A DNA stretch of 64,000 nt, from assembly GCA_910589415.1 (NCBI GenBank), contig OU342632.1, positions 46,427,341 to 46,491,340 on the forward strand. The letters run 5' to 3'. The position numbers and the translations under genes were made by a program. This document shows, piece after piece, positions 1 through 11,582 of the stretch. This DNA comes from Malachius bipustulatus. Taxonomy: Eukaryota > Arthropoda > Insecta > Coleoptera > Melyridae. The number at the start of each line of letters is the position of its first letter. Position 1 is the stretch's first letter. Under the pieces are notes generated by a model. It saw only the letters and a list, made by a program, of their open reading frames with translations, did no database searches and was not told the origin of the DNA.

Positions 1-2408
1 TCAGCAAGAAAACTGATAATAATTTTGAGATGAAATAAAGTTTACATGGAAGTTTTTGTACCCATTTTCAATATTGTGGATCTCTTTTTAATAAATTACT
101 TTAAATTTATTCCTCAACATGTTGAAAGATATTGCTCACATTAATCTTTGGTATCGGTATCAGGTGTCATCCATCAACACCCTTATTCGTGTCACTGCTA
201 TTTAGCATTCACCCTTACGGAGAATTTCGATATATTCAGTTTCGAGTTGGATTTCCACGCCGCTGTTTCGGTAGTGCATGTGTGAGTAGCAGGTCCATAC
301 CAGCCGTCATATGTCACCATTTATTAGTTGGGCCGGGGATTTTCAATAAATCCGACGACTGCAACCCCCGAGAGTTATGGCGGTGCGGAAACCGCAGAAA
401 TAGAGAAAAGAGATATTGATAGGTCAACCGTAGTTCCATTTGCAACGAGCCAGGTATGGGCCACTTGTCTTAATTATGGTCGGGAGCCCTTTGTCACCTA
501 CTTCTTCAATTGAAAGGGCTTGGAAGCTGATGAAGACCCGTTTATCTTCAAGAGACTTGAAATCGGAAGTAGTTTTTCGAAATAGAAGTAGGTACCTACA
601 AGATAGGCAGCATCGCAGAATAATAATTTTATAAAAATGGAAATTACCTCAAACAATTTTACCATTACATATTGAAAGTAAGTTTTAAAAATACATTGGA
701 ATGAATAAAATATGTACTCTTAGAAAATAACGTGTTTCTTTTTTGAGTTATAAGCAGAATCTGGTTTTCTTTCTAATAACGCAACCCTCATCACTGATCC
801 TAATATTCGTAATAAATTTTTTCATGTCGCATATCGTATAGGTTAGAGCTCTCATTCTCATTTCCGTCTCGCAAGCTTTTCCTATTTTCAGGCCATATTT
901 CAGGCATAAAACCGAAATAAAAATTTGGGAAAAGGACTATTTTTCATGGCTATCATTATATTTTCAACGTTAATGATACATCTAATGATATTCGTGCCGA
1001 CTCTAAGAAATTCAAAATAATTAAGGTGAAGTTCTTAGGAACTTCCACTTATAACTAAAGTAGAAATGTATGACTTAACTTAGGAAATAAATGTTTCTGC
1101 AAACGGAATTAAATCGCATAGAAAATTAATCAACGTTAAGTAGGTATACGTATAAAAGATAAATATTCGTACCCAAAGGTATTTTATAACGGAGTTGCCA
1201 TTAATAGCCAAAATCAAGAGCTACAACCCCTACCCTAGTGTATTGTGTGGTCCGTAGGCTATGATAAATCAAAACGGGTGATTATTATATATTATTTAGC
1301 AACATAACGTAATAATCTGGGAGGCGTATTTTACAGACAGTCATTAATCAAAATCCACACGTGACGCTGCTACCGTGTTTATTTTTCGTCCTCTTTTATC
1401 CTGCAATAGAAAAGCCGCAGCACTACGCGATTCATTCAAGGATAATGTTCCTACTGGAGGCTACTTTGAAATATTAGAAAGAAATCTCTGCTTATAGTTT
1501 TATTCATTTTATAATGTTAGATTATTACTCTGTCATTATTTAACTACGTGACTATAATAATGAACTCCAAATTGCAATTTATGTCTGTTCACATTGTCGA
1601 ACCTACAACATTTATACGTGAAGCATTCTCGAAATCCGATTCTGTCAATAATAGTTCCGTCAAGGGAAATAATATATTAGGTAAGCACCTACTTATTTTT
1701 ATTTTATAGACGTTATGCCCTTATACGATCTAGTCAACTTAAGTTTCTACCTCATAAAGCCTACTGTACCTTTATATAGGTTCTCATAGGCCAAAGTGAA
1801 TTACAGCTACTATGGCTTAACTGCAATGGCCCGAATAATACAGGGGAGATAAAGGCTAGGCATATTAGGATGCTCAGAGGAAAGTGTTCCTATAGTTTTT
1901 ATTTTTCCCCCTGCTTTTTGCGGGTCACAGAACACGAATTTGAAGTTTGTTGGCAAACTTTTGACACGGATCATCGATTTTTTGCACTTTTTGCCCAAAT
2001 TTTACACTTTTCCAGTTTTTAGGGAGCGTTTTTTTTGACAACCAAATTCTATGCAAAGTTGAAGTAGACAAAATTTCCTACATTTCTTGTAAATTTTTTT
2101 AGGAAAAGACTAATGGTTCTGCCGCTAGAGCGCGCCAAAAAAGAAACAAATTTACATAATCTAGTATCAGCGTTTTTGTGGAAATGGCCTTGCGGGGATC
2201 GTCTTACGATCTGGTCTGTACTCATTGTCCTTATTTGAAAATGGATCCAACCAAATCCGCTCAATATAAAGCATTTATACCCAGCATACCTTACGGCAAT
2301 AACGAATAAGGGAAAGTAATTGAAAAAATGGAGACCAACAAAAAAAATTGCAGTTTAAAATAGTTATTTTTATTTAGTACATTCTTTAGTACCTACAGTG
2401 TATTATAC
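1..2408. other. AT-rich non-coding stretch
   Basis: No ORF with family resemblance, RNA gene or clear repeat was recognised. Short open frames here have no motif and no codon structure that separates them from chance. Possibly intergenic or intronic DNA. Confidence 0.5.
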
Positions 2409-3335
2409 AGTGTGTCCAAGATAAGAAAGGGATAACATTGGCATATTGGAAACCGTGGGAGATACAGGGTCGGATAAATGGGGAAAAGTTGGGCAACCAG
2501 AAGGACAATGCAATATCAGAAAGAGATTTTAAATATTATTTTCGATTTTCAATTTTCGTTTTTCTTATTTATTGAAGTTATTATTATCGAAGGAGTAGAA
2601 AAACAACAACTACATTTTCATTGCAGTAATTACCCAGCTTTATTTTTGCCATGACAGATGTTTTATCTGACAATTTTTTATCTAACAAGGCCGGACCGAA
2701 CTTCGATTTTTTAAATGCGGATCTCGATTTTTTTATTGCAAAATATATAATAATTCTGAATTTAATGATATGTCACACATGATGGTGGTTCAGAAAGAAG
2801 TCTTACCTACGCCATCACAATCCAACAAGTCCAAAAAGTAGTTCAATAAGAGCACAGATCCGTATTAAGGTGAAATTATAGTGATGATGTCAATAGCTAT
2901 TGTCCGAAACACGTTTGAACCACATGTGTGACATATCATTAAATTCAAAATTAAAATATCTTTCAATTTTTGCAATAAAAAATCCAGGGCCGCATATTTA
3001 AAAAATCGAAGTACAGACCGGCCCTGAAAATATGAGTCGTCAGATAAAAAAAATTTCATCACAAAAATAAGCTGGTTAAAATCTGCAATGAAAATGTGGT
3101 TTCGGTTCTTCCAAATCTTCAATAATATGTCAATAAATGAGAAAAACTAAAATTGAAAATTGTGATTTTTCAAACTGCATAATTCGAAAATCAAAAATAA
3201 TTTTTAAAATCTCTTTTTGCCATTTCATTGTCCTTTTGGTTGACCAAATTTTTCCCAATTTAACCGAACTCGTATCTCTTACCATTTCCAATATGCCAAT
3301 TTCCAAAGTGATCCCTTCCTTACCTTGTACACTAC
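2409..3335. mobile_element. Mariner-type fold-back element (long inverted repeat)
   Basis: The two halves are imperfect reverse complements. The left arm (about 2409-2800) and right arm (about 2925-3335) share blocks such as TTGGCATATTGGAAA, ACATTTTCATTGCAG and TTTAATGATATGTCACACAT in opposite orientation. The arms are roughly 400 bp and the loop about 120 bp. The left end reads TA-CAGTGTGTCC and the right end reads GTACACTA, resembling degenerate TA-flanked mariner termini. No transposase frame survives; the small frames inside are read-through of the arms. It was probably moved by another element's transposase. The palindrome is certain, the family assignment is inference. Confidence 0.75.
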
Positions 3336-4175
3336 TATTAGTCAGTAGTATAATAAACAGGGTCTTTCATTACTCATTAAGTTAAGGTAAGTAATATCTC
3401 GGGGACTGTTGTAGGTCCTAGAACCTCGAAAAAAAATCCAGACTTAAGTGACCACGAGAAATTCAATGAAAATATTTTCAAGATGGCTGCACTTCCAGAA
3501 ATACCGAAAGTTACCACCTACTTCATTGTTATAGCAATTTTATCGTTACAAAACAATGCCTACTAGGAAAACGACTCAAGACACCGGTATTGGCTTACAT
3601 GTCCCTGTCTTAACACTTCACGTGATACCTATACTACTATGTAGTTTAAATTAATACAGGGCGATTTCAGATTTTTGTCGGATGGTCCCTCCTCGTTGGT
3701 ATTTGTGAGATCAGTCCCGATTGTCACGTTTTTGCACGACATCTCACAGATTGGTGCAATCGAGGCCTACTTTTTTGCAGCTACAATTATTATTGCGTAG
3801 GTCTTGACGCATATGCATGACACTAGATGCAGCAGTTCTTGACGAACAGGGGCTTGTAGATAAGTGATCGGTTCCAGGCAATTTCTTGCTCATTTCCAAC
3901 TCCAATCTTCGGCATTTTTCTCAACCCCCGGCCATTGCTAATGCACCTTATGATACACCGTAAAACTATGTTGTGAGGCTGCAGCAAACACGTTGACCAG
4001 GAATCTCTCCCTTTGCTGTTGCAATACTTTCTGGAGTTGCCGCAGGATTTTTTAACACATTTACATCATCTGAAAGATGAGGGTTTTTGGTGAGAGTTTT
4101 CACAAACTTCAATTTCCCTTGGTTGTAAGGTGCTTCGTGGGTTATAGGCCTAAGTTCATTACTGATCAAATGTTA
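3336..4175. other. Non-coding stretch with one transposon-end-like motif
   Basis: A TA-CAGGGCGA motif at 3655 resembles a mariner terminus, and TCACCCTG ends at 4843, but the two sides do not match beyond about 8 bp. No coding region was recognised. A short minus-strand frame at 3966-4169 has no recognisable domain. Confidence 0.4.
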
Positions 4176-4725
4176 AAGACAAGAGAAAAACACTGCTGAA
4201 CACATGGATGGGAATTTCGCTCTTGTTGGAGCTCATCGGCATGCCCTACCAGCAAATGCAATTCCCCGTCTTTAACAAAAGATCAGTCAGCCACTTAAAC
4301 CAATGGGTTGTGGTGCACGCGTTCTGCCAACATGAGCAAGCACTTCCCAGTTGACTTGTCAAATCCTCATAGAATTTTAACTTCACGAGGAGTCTTGTAT
4401 CTCTAGGGTAATAGCTTCTCTATATAGTAGTTACGGTCATCAACAGAGATGTCGCTACTTATTATAGATCCCGGAGTTCCGTGTGAATTCAGGGTTTAAG
4501 TGGTTGACTGATCTTTTGCTGAATTGATGAATATAACCAAGGAAAACAAAAATCACCCAACCCAGGCAAAAAAACTGTGAGAGGCAAAGGATGAAACTAT
4601 AGACCTCAGAGAAAAACCGAAGACCCCGTTATTGCTGAATTGCATTTGCTGGTAGGGCATGTCGATGAGCTCCAACAAGATCGAAATAGCCATTCATGTC
4701 TTCAGTAGTGTTTTTCTCTTGATTG
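4176..4725. repeat. Interrupted inverted repeat
   Basis: The segment 4209-4264 (including GGAGCTCATCGGCATGCCCT) is the reverse complement of about 4632-4687, and 4274-4300 matches 4494-4521 in inverse orientation. The outer block CAAGAGAAAAACACTGCTGA is matched near 4705-4725. The right arm carries about 110 extra bases (about 4522-4631). It looks like an old fold-back or MITE with one arm interrupted. Confidence 0.75.
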
Positions 4726-5658
4726 AAATTTAAAAATGGCAATTTTCACTTGTTGATAACTCATAAATTACTCTTTACAAACTTCAACTTTTACCCATAA
4801 TATATGAGATAAAAACCTTATTCCATACATATTGGTCACCCTGTGTAATTACTACATTTCGATTAATTTTTATAAATAAAAGTAAACTTTAAAAATAACG
4901 AACTGAAGGGGTTGGTTGGATCAGCCATATGTGATAATCAGGAAGGGTGAATAGTTTCAAACAAAGTTGAATAATGACAAATAAATTCCATGTTAGTTCC
5001 GATTCTTTTATACTAAGTTCTGCCTAATGGTCTCCGCCAAAGCCATTTACAGGAACCAGGATAAATCCCGGTCAACGGTTTTGAAGAATAAATGAAAGAT
5101 GAACATGAAAGAAACATTTTGAAGAATGAATAACATTCCTTTTAAATATACTACACTAAAACCTCCGATGTTTTTTACATACAATTTCTTATTGCATTAA
5201 TAATAATTGTAATAATAATAATAATTATTATAATAAAATAAAATAAATATAAAATAAATATAAAATAAAATAAAATAATAATAATAAATAATAATAATAA
5301 TTGTATAGTTAACTGACAATTATTGTAATAAAATATTTTCTTGAGCGAAATTCTATATCATAGTGCTTTTTACGGTCTCTAGCTACAATGTAACAGATCT
5401 CAAAGATCCAGAGTTATTTAATAAGCTAGAGAAAAATTAATCGGCAAAAAACTACCAGACAAGGTACAAAAAGGTCTCTAATAACTAGGAAGACATGGGC
5501 CTTATCAGTTTCTTTAGGCATTCTATTTAGTTCTCAATTGGAAGTCAGGAAAATCATTTCTGCCAGGATCGCTTAGTCCAGCTCATATGCCGTATTATTT
5601 ATAGGATTATAGGTCAGTTCAAACTGAAGAATTATTCATTACCATTCCCCATGACCAT
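4726..5658. other. AT-rich stretch, low-complexity TAA/AAATA tract at 5205-5310
   Basis: The tract at 5205-5310 is built from TAA, ATAAA and AATAA units. The remainder has no recognised gene or repeat, apart from a TCACCCTG-TG transposon-end-like motif ending at 4843. Confidence 0.55.
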
Positions 5659-8171
5659 TTATTTTTTATTTATTTATTTATTTATTTATTCAAGTATTTA
5701 CATTTACGGGCAAGCCCAAATAATGTATTTACAGTTACACAACACTTATATTGAAATTAACTAATAATTAACTTTTCTTACTTATTAACAAATCGAGCAT
5801 CTTATCATTGATTGCTAAGGAAAGCTTTCAGTGCCCTTAAGGAGCTGAAAAATATGTCCAAGCCAGGATAGCGAGTCATAAAGTCGTTAGTATGGTTGAT
5901 CATATCTGTTATTGGAGAGAATAGGCCATAATTAGTTTTGTGTGGTGGTGGAGCAAATAGGGCAGCTGATCTTGTGGGGTATATAGGAGTTCGAATAGCA
6001 ATTTGCGCTAATAATTCCGGACAGCTAAGAAGACCATTGAAGAGCTTGTAGATAAAAATTACATATCGACCAGAACGTCTAGCTTGCAGCGACTGGCAGT
6101 GAACGAGCTGGAGCCTTTCTGGGTAGGTATATAAGGATTTGTCAATATTGGATTTGAACAAAAGATAATTGATCATTTTTCGTTGTACCCGTTCCAAACG
6201 ATCAATGTGACAGTTGTAGTTGGGGTTCCAAACAAGAGAGCCGAATTCCAAGATTGATCTGACCAAAGAGAAGTACAAAATTTTTATAGATGAAATGTCC
6301 TTGAAATCTCTTGTTTGGCGCTTAATAAAACCTACCAACCTGTAGCATCGGCCAATAATTGAGGAAATATGTGCCTCGAAGCATAATTTAGAATCAAGAA
6401 TCATTCCCAGGTCTCTAACCTTGTATTCGCGTTGTAAAAGTTGGCCATCCGTATAATATGAAAACACAAGTGGCGAAATTTTCCTGGAGAATGATATCAC
6501 GCAACATTTATCTCTGTTCAAGAAGAGTTTATTAGCTATGCACCATTCATTCAATCTGTCCAAGTCGCTTTGCAGCTTCAAAGAATCTGACAGATCATTG
6601 ACAACCGCGAACACTTTCACATCATCTGCAAATAGTAGGGATTTAGAGTATTTAAAGACAGCTGTTATGTCATTTATGAATAAGGAGAACAATAGTGGAC
6701 CGCAGTGACTCCCCTGTGGTACACCCGACGTTACCGATATTTCGTACGAAACATAGCTTCCAATTTTCACCACCTGGGTTCTACCATGTAAGAAGGTTTC
6801 TAGCCACGATAGCAGATTGCCCGAAATGCCGCAATGGAAGAGTTTCTCAGTGAGCAAAGACAGGTCCACTTTATCGAAGGCTTTACTAAAATCTGTGTAA
6901 ACAGAGTCGACCTGTAGCCCAGACTCTATAGCATTATAAATATAGGAGGTATAGCACAATAGATTTGTTTCCACGCTGCGTCCGCGATAAAAACCATGTT
7001 GTTGGTCAGCAATATGGTTCCTAAAAACATTGAATATTACATCCGAAACCAGAGAATCAAAGACCTTTGCTATAGCACTTACCATACATATAGGTCTATA
7101 ATTTACAACCTTATTTTTATCACCAGATTTAAATAAAGGAAAAACAAATGACATTTTCCACTTTTTTGGAAAATAGCCCTTGCACATTGAGTGATTATAA
7201 ATAAGAGAGATAGGCAAGGCTAATGAGGATTTGAAAAGTTTCAAAAAGAAAGCTGAGATTCCATCTGGACCGGGATTATAATTTTCTTTTAGCTTACTCA
7301 GCCCATGAAGGACATCAAGCTCTGTGAAGGCGATGTCGCTTAATTGAAAAGTGTTTTCGATATATGAAGGTAAGGTGATCTTATTAGGGGCATTAACAGC
7401 AGTAAAGACGGACCTAAAATAATCTGCAAATAAATTGCAAATATCTACTCCATTTTCAGACTTTCTATTATCGAATTCTACCGAACTTGGGATACCTGTG
7501 CTGTTTTTTTGCTTACCATTGACATAATGCCAGAAAAGACGAGAATTTGTTTTAATATTGCGTTCTGTGTTTGAGATGAATTTAACGTAATCGTTATTTA
7601 TTTTTATTTTAGCTTCGGTTCTTTTGGTTTTGTATATCTCATAGTCGAGTTCACTAAGTGACCTTTTGTATTTATTATAAAATTTGTTTTTAGATTTAAT
7701 GGATCTCTTAGTGTCCGCAGAATACCAGTGTGGAAAATTGCCATTGTTGACAAATAATTTAGGAACAAATGAGTTGAGAGCATGATTTACAATGCTATAA
7801 AATTTATCAACATTTGCGTCTACATCAGAATGTGAATCAATAAGGGATTGCCAATCAATGGAATTAAAAAATTCAGTTATCGCTGGCTCATTTGCATTTT
7901 TATAGTTAAATTTAATTTGGCCATGGAGAATGAGATCGCTATCATGACTCAGACTAATAACAAATTCCAAAGGAGGGTGATATTTGTCAGGAGGAACCAA
8001 ACTGAGAGGAGACTTCCGGACACTTGTACTATTAGAACACAGCACTAGATCCAAGATTGAATTTGAATCGTTTTTAATCAGGTTGCATTGATAAAGGTTT
8101 AAAAGATTTATGCTATCGCATATTCTGGTATCACTCGACGACGTAGAGATAAATATGCCGTAAAGGCATAT
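5659..8171 (-). mobile_element. 5'-truncated APE-type LINE (jockey/CR1-like)
   Basis: A minus-strand non-LTR retrotransposon. It begins inside the endonuclease domain (near 8171) and ends in a short repeat tail of AAATA/AAAT units (5659-5692 on the plus strand as TTTATTTATT). The body encodes the end of an APE endonuclease, a reverse transcriptase and a C-terminal region. 5' truncation is the usual outcome of target-primed reverse transcription. No convincing target-site duplication was found. The open frame spans the whole body, so the insertion is fairly young. Confidence 0.9.
5805..8171 (-). CDS. LINE ORF2 fragment: endonuclease end plus reverse transcriptase
   Basis: The frame is open for about 788 codons with no native start, because the 5' part is missing. 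Read from 8171 it begins with the endonuclease C-terminus (ISTSSSDTRICDSINLLNLY, then LDLVL and DKYHPPL, which takes the place of the usual SDH block). Counting residues from 8054, RT motifs follow: NPGPDGIS about 260, PLFKSGD about 306, NYRPI 318, FSKAFD about 389, SGVPQGS about 443 and the catalytic FADD at 475-478. After the RT comes LERVQRKM, typical of the C-terminal region of these LINEs. It would copy LINE RNA at a nicked target in the nucleus. Catalytic residues are intact, but without the endonuclease N-terminus and promoter the copy cannot be autonomous. Confidence 0.9.
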   Translation of the reverse strand: MCLYGIFISTSSSDTRICDSINLLNLYQCNLIKNDSNSILDLVLCSNSTSVRKSPLSLVPPDKYHPPLEFVISLSHDSDLILHGQIKFNYKNANEPAITEFFNSIDWQSLIDSHSDVDANVDKFYSIVNHALNSFVPKLFVNNGNFPHWYSADTKRSIKSKNKFYNKYKRSLSELDYEIYKTKRTEAKIKINNDYVKFISNTERNIKTNSRLFWHYVNGKQKNSTGIPSSVEFDNRKSENGVDICNLFADYFRSVFTAVNAPNKITLPSYIENTFQLSDIAFTELDVLHGLSKLKENYNPGPDGISAFFLKLFKSSLALPISLIYNHSMCKGYFPKKWKMSFVFPLFKSGDKNKVVNYRPICMVSAIAKVFDSLVSDVIFNVFRNHIADQQHGFYRGRSVETNLLCYTSYIYNAIESGLQVDSVYTDFSKAFDKVDLSLLTEKLFHCGISGNLLSWLETFLHGRTQVVKIGSYVSYEISVTSGVPQGSHCGPLLFSLFINDITAVFKYSKSLLFADDVKVFAVVNDLSDSLKLQSDLDRLNEWCIANKLFLNRDKCCVISFSRKISPLVFSYYTDGQLLQREYKVRDLGMILDSKLCFEAHISSIIGRCYRLVGFIKRQTRDFKDISSIKILYFSLVRSILEFGSLVWNPNYNCHIDRLERVQRKMINYLLFKSNIDKSLYTYPERLQLVHCQSLQARRSGRYVIFIYKLFNGLLSCPELLAQIAIRTPIYPTRSAALFAPPPHKTNYGLFSPITDMINHTNDFMTRYPGLDIFFSSLRALKAFLSNQ

Positions 8172-8259
8172 TTATAAAGGCATATACCATAAAGGAAAAG
8201 CAAAGTCCCAGCAATAAGTTACAACAAATCTTGCTCTCCTCCCATTTCTTTGAGCGTCC

Positions 8260-8480
8260 TTGCCTATTCGGTTACAGGGTGAAAATTGCGGTGATGGAAT
8301 TGGCCGGGCGTGGACGAGATCACCGCCAGATGGCGTATAAATCGCCGCCGGCCACTAGATGTCATCGACAGGCCCGGCTATAGGGTATTATTGGACTGAC
8401 CGGTCATATTACTTACTGTTCCCGCAAAATACAAGACATTCCCATCATAACTGCATATTACAAACTGCAACTGGGGAATT
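8260..8480 (+). promoter_or_regulatory. GC-rich block with TATA-like box (weak promoter candidate)
   Basis: A GC-rich island in AT-rich DNA contains TATAAAT at 8336-8342, with GCCGCCGGCC just downstream. The spacing would allow initiation near 8366. No downstream ORF or splice donor supports it, so this is a weak candidate and may simply be a GC-rich conserved block beside the truncated LINE. Confidence 0.25.
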
Positions 8481-10944
8481 ATAGAGTCCCAAACTGAGTG
8501 AACTAAAAGGTCGAGAGTGGACAGACTTGATGAATTCGTGGTTTAAATGAATATAAATTTCACTAGGACCAAAAAGGACAATTTACTCCTTACAATGCCG
8601 TGAAGAAATCTCAGCGATGTCAATGGGAAGTAGACATTATTCGATATAATTAATCTACTCAATGCAAGAAAAATTGATAAATTTAAATTTGAAATAATTG
8701 TTTTAATCAATTTAATTTGGTCGAAGTATACTTAAAGTATGAAAAGTGTGAAATTAGACAAGATAAGCTATGAAAAATTGGCAGCTTATTTGATTTACAA
8801 AAATAAAATAATTTATCTAATAGCTCCGATTATGTGCTTTACTTCCAGGGCCCTTCCGCGAAGCTCAGATCTTTTTAAATGTGAACGGAAGCGACGATTA
8901 ATTGTCATTGTTTAATTGGATTACGAGCGTCATTGGAAATAATCTGAAATACATTCTTTTTATAGCAAAGTGAAATAAAGCGATTTTTTATTAATTATGA
9001 CGAGGTTTTCTTATAAATTGAGTTCAATCAAGTAGGTTCATTGATTTCGGGCTTATTTCTTAATTTTTTAAATTTTAGATCCAAGTTTGATAAAAATTAT
9101 TATGACATTCACAATTTTGACATTGTGACTTAAAGCAGTCAATAATGTGACTAGTCTCCTGAAAATTTCAAAATATATCAAATATAAAATGACCTGAAAA
9201 TTAAGGATTGGAGTTGAGTTTCACCATAAAACCATAGTAATTAAACATTTTAAAGGTCTTTCAAATAAGTCATCACTACTTAGTTAACTTTAGAAACCTT
9301 AGACTGGACAAAGCTAGAGATTTTTTTGGGGTAATTTTCGTCCTGGGGAAGAATAGCCGTCACTATATCCGCTCGTTGAAGAACTATTCTACTCAAATGA
9401 GTTACGGTCCCCACTTTCTATTATAGCAGTTAACTCTCTTCTCTGGCTTAACTTCTTTTTAGAGCGCCAGCTGATTATCGTAATAGCTTTTCCCTGTACA
9501 GAGATTTTAATTTTTGTATAAATCTTGTGTTTTTAAAAACTTGACATGTTCCATGTTTCTCTATTTACCATAATGCGAATACCTGTAATCTGTGCTAATT
9601 TGCATGTAGCTTGTGCTTGTGTATGTGTTTGGGATTCCGAGACAAGGAATATTCAAACATAGGGCCCCCGGTATGCGAGTGGAATGCTGGATAATCCAAG
9701 CCTCTGACCCCGCTTGCGTCAGAGATGGTGAATTCCTCATTTTCTACCGGAGGCCGCAGCCGGTGTATGCTGATATCAGAGTATACTCACCAAGAATTTT
9801 GCGTTATCATATAAATAGGTAGAAAGTTAATACTCGGATACAATTTTTCTCCTTTGGGGGGCGTTCCTTTAATCCTGAACATCGTGCTTAACTTTATCCT
9901 TATTAAGTAAAACAAAAACAGAATTTCACAGTCACCTGGAAACCTACTAAAAAAAGTAGGTAATCTAGAGAAGCACTAGTCACTTCCAGACGTAGGGCGG
10001 CCTATAAATAAGTTTCCTATTATAGTACACGTATAACAATAATTAAAATTTACTTAAGTATAAATGGAACTTTCTAATTGCAATAATTAAACAAATAAGT
10101 TTGTAAGTATAGATATGAATTTTTTTACGTGTGAAAATAAATTTTCTCCGGATTATACACCGAGCTAATCGATTGCTTTGCTGAAGGCACTTTTAGGTTT
10201 CCTGTCAAGTAGATGAAAGATGATTGGAGGTGGCAACTTTGTTTAGCTAAACATTGTGTTATAATGCGAATACCCGGCAACTTCAACACCGATGATTGAC
10301 GTTTTGTCAATTCAGCACATCTGCTGTACCTTTCAGCTATAGGAGGCTTACAGTCGTACAAACAGAAATACATTTCATACATTCATGTCAGCAAACGCTA
10401 ATAATAAATGTTCTCCTCAACTCGATACACACGGTTTTAATTTTGCAAGCCCACGGGCCAACAACGGGAGAGAAACGAAATGGCACGTTGGGCGATGAAA
10501 CAAAGGGTCCACTCGCTATTTGGGTTAGTGGCTTTTGATTAGATTTTTAATTCGAGAGGGTTATATGGAAATTTTGCCAGTCGTATGGGTTTTAAGTGTC
10601 CTCTATAAACGAAATTATTTTTATGATAATCAAAACACCTGCTCTATTCCCATTAAATATTTTTTATACTTATTGAGATACAGGGTCCCAATATTGATGG
10701 TGGAAATTACTAGTGCAGTATCTTCGTAGGAGCTAATCTTTTTAACGTCTTTGTCTCTAACGTCTTTGACATGAATCACAGTTTTTACAGTATATTCTCT
10801 AAAAGTTGGTTTCTAGGGTTTGTGCAGTTGATGCATCAATTATTAGGATATGCTATACAGTGTGTCTTATTCTAGATCTATCCATTATAGTTTTATTTCT
10901 TCTGTTCATTCGGGGCATCATGAGGTTGTTGGTTGCCGGTTGTA
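8481..10944. other. Non-coding stretch
   Basis: No gene recognised. 9345-9390 (CGTCCTGGGGAAGAATAG, then CCGCTCGTTGAAGAA) is related to 18965-19013. A GC-richer block at 9650-9790 has a 69-codon open frame with no recognisable domain and was not called. Confidence 0.45.
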
Positions 10945-11582
10945 CCAGGTGTCCCAACACTAGTGTCCACCCCCTAAACAGAGCTTAATTTTAAAGATAA
11001 AAAATTGAAACTTTGAGGATTTGTGTACTTGATATAGGACCACGGAATGGCATAATCAGTTTCATTAAAAAAAGTTTAGTTCGGGCGCCAGCGATAAAAA
11101 ACTGTAAGATGGTGGTAAATTGTCGAAAAAAAAATTGATTTTTTTTCAATACATACGTAGAAATCGATTAATAAAATCAATATCGCTTGAAAGAAATGTG
11201 AAAAAACTAATTATAAGGCTTTAATTAAATAAAATATAATTATATAGCAATGACAGGTAGACAATATAATCTGAACAATATAATCAATATAATCTGAAAA
11301 CAGTAGGTGCAGTAAGTTTTATGACAAAGTAAATAAGGCCCAAATAAATAGAAGGATGGCTCTTGCTGGGCTAGCCGGCACAATGAACCTGCACTGGACA
11401 GTGTCGTAGTATGGACGCATGAAAAAGGTGATTATTAAAAAGATATTAAAAATGTTTTTTAATGAAACTAATTATGCCATTCCGTGGTCCTATATCAAGT
11501 ACACAAATCCTCAAAGTTTCAATTTTTTATCTTTAAAATTAAGCTCGATTTAGGGGGTGGACACTAGTGTTGGGACACCCGG
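10945..11582. mobile_element. Young Tc1/mariner-type MITE, long terminal inverted repeats
   Basis: The element is 638 bp. Its ends are CCAGGTGTCCCAACACTAGT on the left and the inverse of CCGGGTGTCCCAACACTAGT on the right, flanked by TA on both sides. The inverted repeats run for about 130 bp with only a few mismatches, past the block TATAGGACCACGGAATGGC. No transposase is encoded. The TA target duplication and terminal GGTGTCCC suggest mobilisation by a Tc1/mariner transposase. Near-identical arms suggest recent movement. Confidence 0.88.

Noticed and set aside
3966..4169. Minus-strand frame MISNELRPITHEAPYNQGKL...
   Set aside because: Protein-like in appearance, but no recognised family, and it runs towards the arm of an inverted repeat.
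3657..4843. A 1.19-kb mariner bounded by CAGGGCGA and TCACCCTG
   Set aside because: The two ends do not match beyond about 8 bp and no transposase block is present; the internal inverted repeat stands on its own.
5640..8190. Target-site duplication of the first LINE (CATTACCATT versus CATATACCATA)
   Set aside because: Not exact and not placed precisely at both junctions.
9613..9822. 69-codon open frame in a GC-richer block
   Set aside because: No domain, no splice or promoter support; short open frames are expected by chance.
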